Shown: positions 54,552-63,335 of the stretch, in pieces
Position numbering within the stretch: the first letter of the stretch is position 1
Layout of the letters: every line of letters begins with the position of its first letter
DNA from: Nematocida parisii ERTm1
Lineage: Eukaryota; Microsporidia
NCBI RefSeq assembly: GCF_000250985.1
Contig: NW_013524648.1
Coordinates: 186,001-250,000 of the forward strand
Direction of reading: 5' to 3'
DNA length: 64,000 nucleotides
Notes under the pieces: model-generated
What the model saw: the letters and a program-made list of their open reading frames with translations, nothing else
What the model was told of the DNA's origin: nothing
The model's database searches: none
Translations under genes and position numbers: made by a program

Positions 54552-55442
54552 TTATTGAGCTATTTTATTGTGTGGAGCGCGCGATGCTTTTCTGCTTGGC
54601 TTATTTAAGTGGGGATTAGCAGATGAGTGGAAAAGTGTGCTATATGGAATGGCCTTAAGGAACTCTTCTGCTATAGCAAGAGCATTGTATGGATTTATCC
54701 GCACTACCTCTAGTGAGCCAAGTGTTTTCATTTCATCATCATTAATTATTATTTCTCTTAGTGTAACCAAAGAAGCGGCACAGAAGTAAGGAATCATTTT
54801 TCTTTTTGGGCTCTCATGAAAGAATCTTTCCCATAAAATCAATGTGTCTTTTAGCTCAAACTCAGCTGAAAATAGAAGAATCATCCATCTAATGTGGAAT
54901 GCGCTATTTTTAAACAGATTCTTCTTTGCTATGTGCGTGTATAGAAGAGAATCTTTCTGCTTTAGTATTTCTAGTATGGCCCTCTGCTGCCCAAAAATCC
55001 CCGTCTCTGCGTTGTCCATTTTTTCAGTAAAATAGTCACCAATGTCCACCATAAGGTTGAAAAAACAAAAGTAACAAAGGGATTCGCTGTATGGCTGTTC
55101 ATTATAGGACATTACATAGTATATAATTGCGCATATTACATTCATTCCCTGTACATACCCAATTGATTTGTTTGTGTATGCAAAGACTGTCAAAATTCTT
55201 TCTATAACAACCCGGACCTTTTCCTGGTCTCGGACTTTATCAAGATAATTAGAGGAAATCCCTGTGATGGACACAATCTTAGTCCTTTCTATGTCCTTAT
55301 GTATTAGATCACTGGTTTGTTTGGGAACGGATGCGCCTTTAAGATACTCTTGGTATGTTTCATTGCTCTTTTCTATTCCATCAGCAGTTAGTTCATTTGA
55401 GGGAATTAAAAGAGACAGCCATCTCTCTCTGATTGGTTTCAT
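54552..55442 (-). CDS. TBC-domain Rab GTPase-activating protein
   Basis: A 296-aa protein from the ATG at 55442 (MKPIRERWLSLLIP); the frame goes further upstream only with GTG and into the TFG1 gene. The TBC dual-finger motifs are present: IHKDIERT (arginine finger, about residues 47-54) and GYVQGMNVICAIIYYV (glutamine finger). Later helices FFNLMVDIGDYF and LYTHIAKKNLFKNSAFHIRW, then LILWERFF, follow the family. It should stimulate GTP hydrolysis by a Rab protein in membrane traffic. The sequence resembles the TBC1D13/Gyl-type short proteins. Head-to-head with TFG1, 24 bp apart, and 13 bp downstream it meets GID8. Confidence 0.92.
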   Translation of the reverse strand: MKPIRERWLSLLIPSNELTADGIEKSNETYQEYLKGASVPKQTSDLIHKDIERTKIVSITGISSNYLDKVRDQEKVRVVIERILTVFAYTNKSIGYVQGMNVICAIIYYVMSYNEQPYSESLCYFCFFNLMVDIGDYFTEKMDNAETGIFGQQRAILEILKQKDSLLYTHIAKKNLFKNSAFHIRWMILLFSAEFELKDTLILWERFFHESPKRKMIPYFCAASLVTLREIIINDDEMKTLGSLEVVRINPYNALAIAEEFLKAIPYSTLFHSSANPHLNKPSRKASRAPHNKIAQ

Positions 55443-55466
55443 TTGTTTGCACGTGTGAAATTTTTT
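55443..55466. promoter_or_regulatory. Very short divergent promoter, TBC gene / TFG1
   Basis: Only 24 bp lie between the ATG codons of the TBC gene (55442, minus) and TFG1 (55467, plus). The gap contains CACGTG, a perfect E-box-like palindrome, at 55450-55455, and a T6 run before the TFG1 ATG. Confidence 0.5.
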
Positions 55467-56366
55467 ATGAAACACAGAGTTATTCTAGTGAATGGGAGAG
55501 TAGAAAGAAATATTGCAGCAATTCATGGAATGGGAGACGACTTGGTTCCTCCTCTGAAGCTTGCCAGAGACCCGTCTTTGGTGATAGAAGATGAGGAGCC
55601 GGAGCCTATTAACCCAGCAAAGATGACCCGAAAGAAGGCAGAAATTCTGGAGTATCAGGCGCCAGAAGACGCCAAAATGCATAAGGAAGAAAAAATTCCT
55701 TGGCTGCTAGAAGACAGTGAACAGAGGGCTTTTATAGGTAGAAAAACACAAATTAAAGTGACAGAGGACTCTAAAAGCGCGTACTATGCAATGATAAAGG
55801 AAAAAAATGAAATAAAGCTGTACAAAATCAGCAAGTGGTACAAGTTTTCCCCTAAAATACAGTATGAAACATTGACTTTGGAAGAAGCCGAGGAAAAGAT
55901 GCAAAAAAGATCCAAGGACACACATGTTGAGAAAGACGCAAGCAAGCAGAATGCAGAAGAGTATAGAGAAGACGAGTTGGAGTATAAAGAAGTATTTGAT
56001 GATGACGATGGAGAAATTGATGTGGAACGGGTCGAAAAGAGAAAGAAAAAACTTGATTCTGCAGGGAAGGATTTGAAAAAACTTGTCAAGAGCTATGAAG
56101 ATTATGAATCAGAGTCAGTGAATGAATCTTCATCAGACGAGAAAATTGAAGATACACAGAAGGAGATAACCGAGGTTGATATAAAAATGCATTTGTGTAG
56201 TGGCCCTATGTCTATTAAAAACTTAATTGAAAAGTTTAAAATGCGATTTAAGGTAAATCCAAAGTCAAAAGAAACATTTAGACATTTAATAAAGAAAATT
56301 TGCGTAATTAAAACAGACCCGAGCACAGGAGAAAAGGTTTTAGCTCTTAAGGAAAAAGAAAAGTAA
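55467..56366 (+). CDS. TFG1: TFIIF alpha subunit (Tfg1/RAP74)
   Basis: A 299-aa protein from the ATG at 55467 (MKHRVILVNGRVERN). The RAP74 dimerisation domain is evident: PWLLEDSEQRAFIGRK, YYAMIKEKNEIKLYKISKWY and FSPKIQYETLTLEEAEEKM. A charged acidic/basic linker follows (about 160-235), then a winged-helix C-terminus, IKMHLCSGPMSIKNLIEKFK and HLIKKICVIKTD. TFIIF recruits RNA polymerase II to promoters and aids elongation. It is less than half the yeast Tfg1 length, with the linker shortened. It ends 15 bp before the next gene on the same strand. Confidence 0.9.
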   Translation: MKHRVILVNGRVERNIAAIHGMGDDLVPPLKLARDPSLVIEDEEPEPINPAKMTRKKAEILEYQAPEDAKMHKEEKIPWLLEDSEQRAFIGRKTQIKVTEDSKSAYYAMIKEKNEIKLYKISKWYKFSPKIQYETLTLEEAEEKMQKRSKDTHVEKDASKQNAEEYREDELEYKEVFDDDDGEIDVERVEKRKKKLDSAGKDLKKLVKSYEDYESESVNESSSDEKIEDTQKEITEVDIKMHLCSGPMSIKNLIEKFKMRFKVNPKSKETFRHLIKKICVIKTDPSTGEKVLALKEKEK

Positions 56367-56381
56367 ATAATAAACAAAGAA

Positions 56382-58418
56382 ATGAAGAGCACTGGTGAGC
56401 CCATTACGAGCAAAAACAATACAGCAGTACCACAAAAAAGAATGCAGGCTATATATGAATTGTTTGAGTCAGAGTCAAGATATGTATACGACCTGGTTTT
56501 GTGGATGCGGACAATAAAACACTTGGTAGTCAATACAACCACATTGGATGTTTACAGCAAACAAGTATTTTTATCGCAGGTGATAGGTAATTCAGATAGC
56601 ATTTACGAGCTGCACGATGCAATTCTTATAAATTTCATGAAGCGGCTGAATATAAATCGAAACACGCCAAAGGATGTTTTTCTGCGCATGGACATATCAA
56701 GCAAAGCACTTGTAGACATACTTAAAGCATATAACATCAGAAAGAACATAATCTCATCTATTTATATTGAGTATGCGGGGAGAATCCCACAGGCAGCCAG
56801 AACCATGAAAATGCTTATAGAAGATAACAAGAACTTTGAGGCAGAAATATCGGATGTTTTGCATAGAATTAATAGGTTGCACTTGGGATGCTCACATTTT
56901 ATTATGCGACCAATGCAGAAGATAACACGATACCCCCTTCTTTTTAAGGCTATATTAAAGTATGCACTTCCAGAGGAGAGCGGCGTACTTTCAGAGGCCA
57001 TAACAAATATAGAGCAGATTAATTTGCATGTAAACCAAAACGTACAGTACTCCACGGACTACTTTACTCTTTTTCAGCTATCGCATGAAATTAACTATAA
57101 AAAAAGGCCGGAGTTCTCTGTAGGTATTATACAAAAGGATAGAAGGCTGCTGAAAATGGAGGATGAAGTGTCAATAGTTACCAACACTGGGTATAAAACT
57201 GTTTCTATTGTGATTCTTGACAACTGTGTCTTTTTTATAGAATGCATTATTAAAATTAGAGGTATTTATATGAAAACCGTAAAAACTCTTCTTGATGAGT
57301 ATATGGCGCCAGACCAAGTAAATGCATCTGTTGTAGACAGCCCTAATGAGGACAGCGCACGTATAAAAATAACATGCGGCGAAAAAGAATATTTAATAGA
57401 GTGCAAAGAATGGGCAGCAGATGAAATTGTTCGAGTAATAAATGATATAAAAACCGTAGAAACATCAAAGTTCTATGATTTTAAACTAGAAGAGATGCCA
57501 AACTTATCAAAAAGTAAGGATATTTCTCTTTCTCTAATAAACCCAAAAGAAATTATAGAATGGACGGAAGAAGGCCTAGGAAATGTAGCAATAGGATGTG
57601 AGGAGTGCCTTGAGGTGGTCATGAATGGGGAAAGAGTCCGGGTGGTAGACAAAAAGCACTGCACAAATGTTATGTATAATTCAAAGCTGTCAAATGTTTT
57701 TTTAAGAATAGATAGGGCTGTGCACTGCTTTGCGCTAGATGAAAATATATTAAATAGTATTCCCAGTTTACAGAAAATCATCAGCAGCACCGAGGTATCC
57801 TTTATAAAGAACACCCCAGATGAAAGCGAAGAAAATGTTCTGCTCATTGCCAAGAAGATAGGATATCTAGGTTCTGAAGAACTATTTATCTTTAACTTAA
57901 CAGCGGATAACAGAGGATATCTATCAAAGACAACATATCGGCGAATGTATATTGCAGGAGATATAATGGATGTCTCATTCTTTGGCAATAATATGGTTTT
58001 GTGTTCTAATGATTTTGAGCTAATTGACTTAATTGACCTCACTACACAGGAATTGCTTGATCCATTAGATAAAACCATAGCAATATATGTAGATAAGATC
58101 GAGTCAAAATCGCTTTCTATTGCAAAAATAGAAGAGAATCTTTATCTTGTTGTTCTATCTGACATAGGATTTTTCATTAACAAGTATGGGTCTAGGAAAA
58201 AGTCAAATATAGTCTTTCTCTGGCTTATGGCAATTAACTATGCATTTGTTTTTAAAGAGTATGTAGTTGCCATAGGTGCTATGCAGGTAAAGATATTCAC
58301 CTTAAAGGATGGGATGCTTCGAGGCATTTTTAACATTATGAATGGGAAGCATCTTATTCATCCAGAATATATAATTATATATAATGATACCAGCATATAC
58401 CGAATTCTTCGAATGTAA
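56382..58418 (+). CDS. ROM2: Rho guanine-nucleotide exchange factor (DH-PH-CNH, Rom2 type)
   Basis: A 678-aa protein. The DH domain spans about residues 20-210: YELFESESRYVYDLVLW, FLSQVIGNSDSIYELHDAIL and the signature FIMRPMQKITRYPLLFKAIL. A PH-like domain follows (about 245-335). From about 370 the citron-homology (CNH) propeller runs to the end, with VAIGCEECLEVV and VAIGAMQVKIFTLKDGM strands. DH-PH-CNH is the order of the fungal Rho1 exchange factors Rom1/Rom2/Tus1, which drive cell-wall glucan synthesis and polarity. The DEP domain of Rom2 is absent. It follows TFG1 by 15 bp. Confidence 0.87.
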   Translation: MKSTGEPITSKNNTAVPQKRMQAIYELFESESRYVYDLVLWMRTIKHLVVNTTTLDVYSKQVFLSQVIGNSDSIYELHDAILINFMKRLNINRNTPKDVFLRMDISSKALVDILKAYNIRKNIISSIYIEYAGRIPQAARTMKMLIEDNKNFEAEISDVLHRINRLHLGCSHFIMRPMQKITRYPLLFKAILKYALPEESGVLSEAITNIEQINLHVNQNVQYSTDYFTLFQLSHEINYKKRPEFSVGIIQKDRRLLKMEDEVSIVTNTGYKTVSIVILDNCVFFIECIIKIRGIYMKTVKTLLDEYMAPDQVNASVVDSPNEDSARIKITCGEKEYLIECKEWAADEIVRVINDIKTVETSKFYDFKLEEMPNLSKSKDISLSLINPKEIIEWTEEGLGNVAIGCEECLEVVMNGERVRVVDKKHCTNVMYNSKLSNVFLRIDRAVHCFALDENILNSIPSLQKIISSTEVSFIKNTPDESEENVLLIAKKIGYLGSEELFIFNLTADNRGYLSKTTYRRMYIAGDIMDVSFFGNNMVLCSNDFELIDLIDLTTQELLDPLDKTIAIYVDKIESKSLSIAKIEENLYLVVLSDIGFFINKYGSRKKSNIVFLWLMAINYAFVFKEYVVAIGAMQVKIFTLKDGMLRGIFNIMNGKHLIHPEYIIIYNDTSIYRILRM

Positions 58419-58652
58419 TGTCTCTTTTAGCGTACCAGCATAATATTATACCAAATAGTTTATCCCTGCTGTGGCTTATGTCTTCAAAATAAACATACTA
58501 TTTTTACTGGCAATGTAAAGTGCCTGTTATTTTTCTAATCTCATCTGGTAGATTTGAGGGGTTTTTATATTGCATGATTTTCACATGGTTAATTGCAGTA
58601 TGTAGCAAAAATTTTAAATTTGTATTCTGAAAAACATTTAGCTCTATAAAAT

Positions 58653-59291
58653 ATGTTCAAAAGATACAAGCTTAAACCAAAAGTGGTAAAGCCGCTGGCT
58701 GTTAGGTCAAAAACTGTTGGTGTCTCAAAAAGAATAGACGATGATTTGCTTAAGATATTAAGCATGCTAAAGCACTCTTCTGCTACAATTAGAATGCGGG
58801 GAGCAAGAGAAGCAGAAGAGCTTGAGTGCATTTCAGAGGAAATGATTCGAGAGATTATGAAGATGTGTAAGAGTGATAAAAAAGAAGTGAGAGGGCTTTT
58901 TTATAGGATCACCCAGCGGTTTTTAGCAAAGGCCCTTCCAGCTGAGTTGAAGAATTGGGAAGAGTATATTATGCTGTATTTAGAAACTATGATGACATGC
59001 ACGGTTATTGATGTGCGAAAAGACAGCCTAAACTTATTAGACATTTCAATGAAATACTTTCCTGATAAAGTCAACGGGATGAAGCAAGAGCTGATGAAGT
59101 GGCTTAAAAACGATGAAAGGATTATGTCATTGGACCCAACGTGCACAAAATGGACTAGTGACATTATAAAGCGGCAGAAAGTATTACTTTCACTCCAAAA
59201 ATCAAAACATCCAGTAGTTCCATTCAATAGCAAAATATATTTACTTGAAACTGGTGTATTTATAAATGGTTTGTATAAAGGCAGTGATTAA
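58653..59291 (+). CDS. IPI1: IPI1/TEX10-like ribosome assembly protein
   Basis: A 212-aa product. The N-terminus KRYKLKPKVVKPLAVRSKTV followed by LLKILSMLKHSSATIRMRGA matches the Ipi1/Tex10 start ('TDTxFxSKxI...LLxxLxHxNxxVRxDAL'). The rest is alpha-helical HEAT-like repeats (KKEVRGLFYRITQRFLAK, TVIDVRKDSLNLLDIS). Ipi1 belongs to the Rix1 complex in 60S subunit assembly. Length agrees with yeast Ipi1 (334 aa) after reduction. The call rests on N-terminal pattern and fold; another HEAT-repeat protein is possible. Confidence 0.65.
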   Translation: MFKRYKLKPKVVKPLAVRSKTVGVSKRIDDDLLKILSMLKHSSATIRMRGAREAEELECISEEMIREIMKMCKSDKKEVRGLFYRITQRFLAKALPAELKNWEEYIMLYLETMMTCTVIDVRKDSLNLLDISMKYFPDKVNGMKQELMKWLKNDERIMSLDPTCTKWTSDIIKRQKVLLSLQKSKHPVVPFNSKIYLLETGVFINGLYKGSD

Positions 59292-59878
59292 TTATTTAGC
59301 CACACGAAGTGTAATTTTTCTTCTATTATGCATTGTATACAAAGAGACAGCTTTTAGTGTATATAGCAGAAGAAATATTTTTAAATATAACACAAATCCA
59401 CAAAAAGCGCCAGTTTAAAAGAAAGTATATATTTAGAATTCAAACTATATAATGTTTCTCCCACTACAACATAATAAACAGCCACTTTTGGTTATATTTA
59501 AAGACGATATTTAGCAATTCTGGAAGTAAAACTGACCTATAAGGCTTATATTATTTATTTATGCGACAGGGGTTGAAATATTTCCTTAAAATATAGAAAT
59601 CCTAAAAGCAATTATAATTTAATTCTTTTTAATATACGTAATATAAGCACTGGTGGATTAATAAGTATAAAGAATAAAAGGCATTCTATATAATATATGT
59701 ACTAAGTAATAGTATAATTATTTTAATATATTCCAATTAAATCAGATTTTTTATAAACTTAATTGTATCTTAGATGATTTATTTCGGATATTTAATAAGG
59801 ATTATTTGTAATTCATTAATAGTTAGTTTTAATATGGCAAAATTAAGGTACAAAAATAATATTTTTTTATAATTTTTT
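59292..59878. other. AT-rich intergenic region, nothing recognised
   Basis: About 590 bp, strongly AT-rich, marking the switch from the conserved block to the paralogous pair. No gene, repeat or fold was recognised. Confidence 0.45.
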
Positions 59879-60445
59879 ATGTTCCATGATTTAGATGAGG
59901 ATATAGCTAACTTTATCACAACGTGGCAAAGCCAAAAGAAGCCTACAATAAAACTCAAAAATAACCCGAAAATAAACTATGCCTTGCCTATAATGGAAGG
60001 ATCAGCTGAAGCTCCTATTAGACATTATAATAGCACTGCAGTTGGACTTACATTTCACTCCAAGGGCATGCTAGATGATGTTAAAAACCTGACTGAATCA
60101 ATTAAGAATGGGAACTCATCAGAAAGAGAAGAAGTATTAAATGTACTGCAAAAATATATCAGTAAAAATACTAGAATAACCATACACAATGGGATAGATA
60201 GAGAGCTAGCTAATATACTAAATGATGTAACTAGACAGGCGCTAGAAGAAATCATTCATAGGGAGTGGTTGCTAAATAACAAGTTGCAATACACAAAAAG
60301 CTCGTCTGATCAGGAAAAAGAGCAAGAGGTTGAAGGCCTTCTCAATGTAATTCCAGATTTGGAAAAATCTGGTCTAATAAAAACAGTAGAAAGAAGAGTT
60401 CAGACATGGTATAACACCATAATAAACAAAAAAAAGTCAACTTGA
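59879..60445 (+). pseudogene. SNYS-family tail-anchored gene, frameshifted: 5' part
   Basis: A 188-codon frame from ATG at 59879 (MFHDLDEDIANFITTW) that ends at TGA shortly after an A8 run (60428-60435). It aligns along its length with residues from about 55 to 185 of the intact paralog at 61624: SKNTRITIHNGIDRELANIL against SKNTSIYINKEIERELDDIL, and VQTWYNTIINKK against TQKWYNALINQK. The paralog continues VNLKEYF; here VNLKNYF appears only one base back. One A missing from the run explains the break. The protein is helical and Lys/Glu-rich without a signal peptide. Confidence 0.85.
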
Positions 60446-61137
60446 AAAATTATTTCAAGTGCATTCGCTATATACTATATGAAAGAGTACTTTCACGGAC
60501 TTTAATGAGCAAGGGGTTATTAAATGGTTTGAAAGAGTTTTCTGAGAATATAAGAAAATTGGGGCCTGCTTGTCCTAATGTCGACTTGTTTCACAGAAAG
60601 AAGGACAATACCTATAACTTAGACCATGCGGTTGGTTTAATTCTACGAAATTACGATGAGCTTTCCAATTACTCTACAGATAAACATAGCCAGATAGTTC
60701 AAAGCCTATCCCCTAAAGATATTAGTCTGATATGTGAGGTATACAATAAGAAAGGAAATGTATTTAGTATTATAAACACTCTGCAGTATATACACGACAA
60801 TGACATGCATATTAACAACTACTTATATTCTGAGAATACCGAAGAAACTGATCAGACTATTTATACAGAGACTATAAGTAATGTAGAGAAAGAAGATATA
60901 AATGATGAATTGGAATCATTCCTTAGCGAAGACAGCTTTAATAGCAAAGAAAAGGTTTATATTAAGGAGAGAATAAGCTTCTTTAGGGAAAAACTAACCA
61001 GTAATGAAAATGGTTTGGAGAATATTCAATTACAGGAGAAAAAAATCTCTAGAAAAGGACTAGTTTTAGCAGGATTTTTTACAGCGTTTACAACTTATCT
61101 TATATACCGTACAGCAGGTAATAATGTTCAGCAGTGA
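60442..61137 (+). pseudogene. SNYS-family tail-anchored gene, frameshifted: 3' part
   Basis: A 231-codon frame with no ATG at its start (it would begin at TTG, the Leu of VNLKNYF). It matches the second half of the intact paralog: GLLNGLKEFSENIRKL, then NTYNLDHAVGLILRNYDEL, SNYSTDKHSQIVQSLSPKD. After the shared part the sequences diverge (Glu/Ser-rich), and both end in one hydrophobic segment, here LVLAGFFTAFTTYLIY near the C-terminus. The two ORFs together give about 420 residues, close to the 467 of the paralog. Either a pseudogene, a sequencing error in A8 or a slippage-rescued gene. Confidence 0.85.
60517..60753 (+). repeat. Near-identical tract shared with 62251-62487
   Basis: Within the two paralogs, 60517-60753 and 62251-62487 (offset 1734 bp) are nearly identical. 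The last 153 bp (60601-60753) differ at one position by my reading (GATGAG against GATAAG), and 44 bp at the left end are also identical. Outside this tract the genes differ heavily at the DNA level. This is the pattern left by gene conversion or a recent partial duplication. Confidence 0.9.
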
Positions 61138-61623
61138 GTGCAGGTGGCAAGAAAATGATTTTATCTACTAGTCTTATATGTATTTCCAGACATCTCTTGT
61201 TAGAGTGTAAGTATGTTCTTAAATTTTTCTTGAGAAAATTGCAGAGAATCAGATCAACCATTGATTATTTAAGCAGCATAACTTTTTAAGAAAAGAAAGA
61301 GCATAGTTTATGGGCTATAACCACGTGTTTTACTCAAAAATACATCAGTACTTAGTTAGATATTCTAATGATTACAATAAAAAGCATTTTTCATTCTATT
61401 TTATATATGGTATATTGCATTATTTTCGTGATCTCATTGCTGCCGTCAATACACATCAAATACTGTCAAAGTTTCAATTGATTGCAGGCAATCCAATAAT
61501 TAGTAATAATATGCTGAAATTAAGAGTATAAATGATCATAATTTTTAATATGCTAAATTCAATTTCAGGGGTATATAACATAGAATTAAAATTATTTATA
61601 CATTGCAAATTTTATAAATTTTT
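61138..61623. other. Intergenic region between the paralogs
   Basis: About 490 bp. A 73-codon frame with ATG at 61310 (MGYNHVFYSKIHQYLVRYSN) is present and could be a tiny gene or relic, but nothing supports it beyond being open. The flanks are AT-rich; TAAAATTATTTATA before 61624 resembles the region upstream of 59879. Confidence 0.35.
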
Positions 61624-63027
61624 ATGGACCATCATTTAGATGAAAAGAAAGTCAACTATGCTACAACATCTCAAAATAACAACAGCTCTACAATAAGCAA
61701 ACAAGCAAAAAACAACTTATCTGAGACAAAAGGATTCAGTGGAAATCCAGCAAAAGGCAAAAATAGTATTAGAGTCAAATTTACATTTGACCCAGAAAGT
61801 ATGTTAAATGATATAAAAGATTTTATTCAATCATTCAAGAGTGAAAATAATTTAGACAGAGAGGGAGTATTAAGGATATTACATGGATTTGTTAGTAAAA
61901 ACACTAGTATATACATAAACAAAGAGATTGAAAGAGAGCTAGATGATATACTACAGGATACAGCAAGACTAATGCTAGAAGAAATTATTCGTAAAGAATG
62001 GCGGTTAGCTGCTATATTGGAGCATATAGAAGATTTATCAGACGAGGAAAAGCAAAAAGAAATTGAAGGTATGGTTGGTGCAATTACAGATTTTAAAAAA
62101 ACTGATCTAATAGAAAAAATAGAAAAAAGAACACAGAAATGGTACAATGCTCTAATAAACCAGAAAGAAGTAAACTTGAAAGAATACTTCAGATGCATTC
62201 GCCATATACTATATGAAAAAAAATTTGCACATGCAATACTAAACAGGAGTTTATTAAATGGTTTGAAAGAGTTTTCTGAGAATATAAGAAAATTAGGATC
62301 TGCTTGTTCTGAAATTGACTTATATTACAAAAATAAGGACAATACCTATAACTTAGACCATGCGGTTGGTTTAATTCTACGAAATTACGATAAGCTTTCC
62401 AATTACTCTACAGATAAACATAGCCAGATAGTTCAAAGCCTATCCCCTAAAGATATTAGTCTGATATGTGAGGTATACAATAAGAAAAATCGTTTATCTG
62501 ATATTATAAACACTATTCATGATTTACAGGACGATTATATGTTGATTAATATATACCTATATCACGATAAAACCAACAGCATTGATATGATTGACTCTGT
62601 TAAGCCTATTGTAATTGATAAAGAGCAGAATGCATGTATAAATAATCGGTTAAACGCAGTTTATAATGCAGAATCGCTTGATTCTAAAGAAAAGAAATAC
62701 ATTATAGATACAATAAAATTTAGATGTGCCACTAAATTATCTAAAAAAGAAAACTTCACTCTTAAAGAGAAAAAATACAATAACGAATCAACGAGTGCCA
62801 AAAAACCAGAATTGGCTAGTCAGGAAGACTTTACTATTGAAGAAAATAATTCTAATAGTGAATTAGCAAGTGCTAATGAACAAGAATCGATTACCCAAAA
62901 AATCAATCAAATTGAGATTCAACCACCAAAGAAAAAATTCACTATAATAAATATGGTTATGACTGGAGTTGCTGTGTCAGTTGCAACAACTTTTATATGC
63001 AATGAGGTATACAAGTGTTTTAATTAA
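61624..63027 (+). CDS. SNYS-family tail-anchored protein, intact paralog
   Basis: A 467-aa product starting MDHHLDEKKVNYATTS. A low-complexity Ser/Asn/Lys N-terminus (1-50) precedes a helical body. Residues 60-190 and 190-300 align with the broken neighbour at 59879-61137, including the near-identical block with NTYNLDHAVGLILRNYDKL and SNYSTDKHSQIVQSLSPKD. A Lys/Glu/Ser-rich region (340-435) follows, then one membrane segment (about 441-460, INMVMTGVAVSVATTFIC) and a six-residue tail. No signal peptide: tail-anchored, body in the cytosol or, if exported by another route, facing the host. No known domain was recognised. Confidence 0.85.
   Translation: MDHHLDEKKVNYATTSQNNNSSTISKQAKNNLSETKGFSGNPAKGKNSIRVKFTFDPESMLNDIKDFIQSFKSENNLDREGVLRILHGFVSKNTSIYINKEIERELDDILQDTARLMLEEIIRKEWRLAAILEHIEDLSDEEKQKEIEGMVGAITDFKKTDLIEKIEKRTQKWYNALINQKEVNLKEYFRCIRHILYEKKFAHAILNRSLLNGLKEFSENIRKLGSACSEIDLYYKNKDNTYNLDHAVGLILRNYDKLSNYSTDKHSQIVQSLSPKDISLICEVYNKKNRLSDIINTIHDLQDDYMLINIYLYHDKTNSIDMIDSVKPIVIDKEQNACINNRLNAVYNAESLDSKEKKYIIDTIKFRCATKLSKKENFTLKEKKYNNESTSAKKPELASQEDFTIEENNSNSELASANEQESITQKINQIEIQPPKKKFTIINMVMTGVAVSVATTFICNEVYKCFN
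62251..62487 (+). repeat. Near-identical tract shared with 60517-60753
   Basis: Second copy of the tract described for the broken paralog; it codes for residues about 210-288 of the intact protein, the most conserved part of the family. Confidence 0.9.
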
Positions 63028-63335
63028 AAATCACGGTAGATCGTATGGTGCAAGCATACTGGCATATACATGCTAATATATAATTGAAAATATTAACACA
63101 TTACATTGCTTATTTTTACCAAGACACCTATATTATGCTTAAAAGTGCTGCGAATTTTCTGTGTTGAATTCTTACAATAATTATAGAACTAATTTTAGAG
63201 GATCTCTGGGTATTCTTTTAATTCTGTAAGCAATTCATAAAATATATAAAGTTCATTTATTCCATTATTTTTTTATTATACTATCATTCCTCTAGTGGAT
63301 TCAATCTTTTTTCATTAAGATATTTCAACATATTT
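63028..63335. other. AT-rich intergenic region, nothing recognised
   Basis: About 310 bp between convergent stops; AT-rich with a T8 run near 63268. No feature was recognised. Confidence 0.45.

Noticed and set aside
61310-61531. A 73-codon plus-strand frame with ATG between the paralogs
   Set aside because: Kept only as a mention in the intergenic entry; no motif, anchor or similarity to the paralogs.
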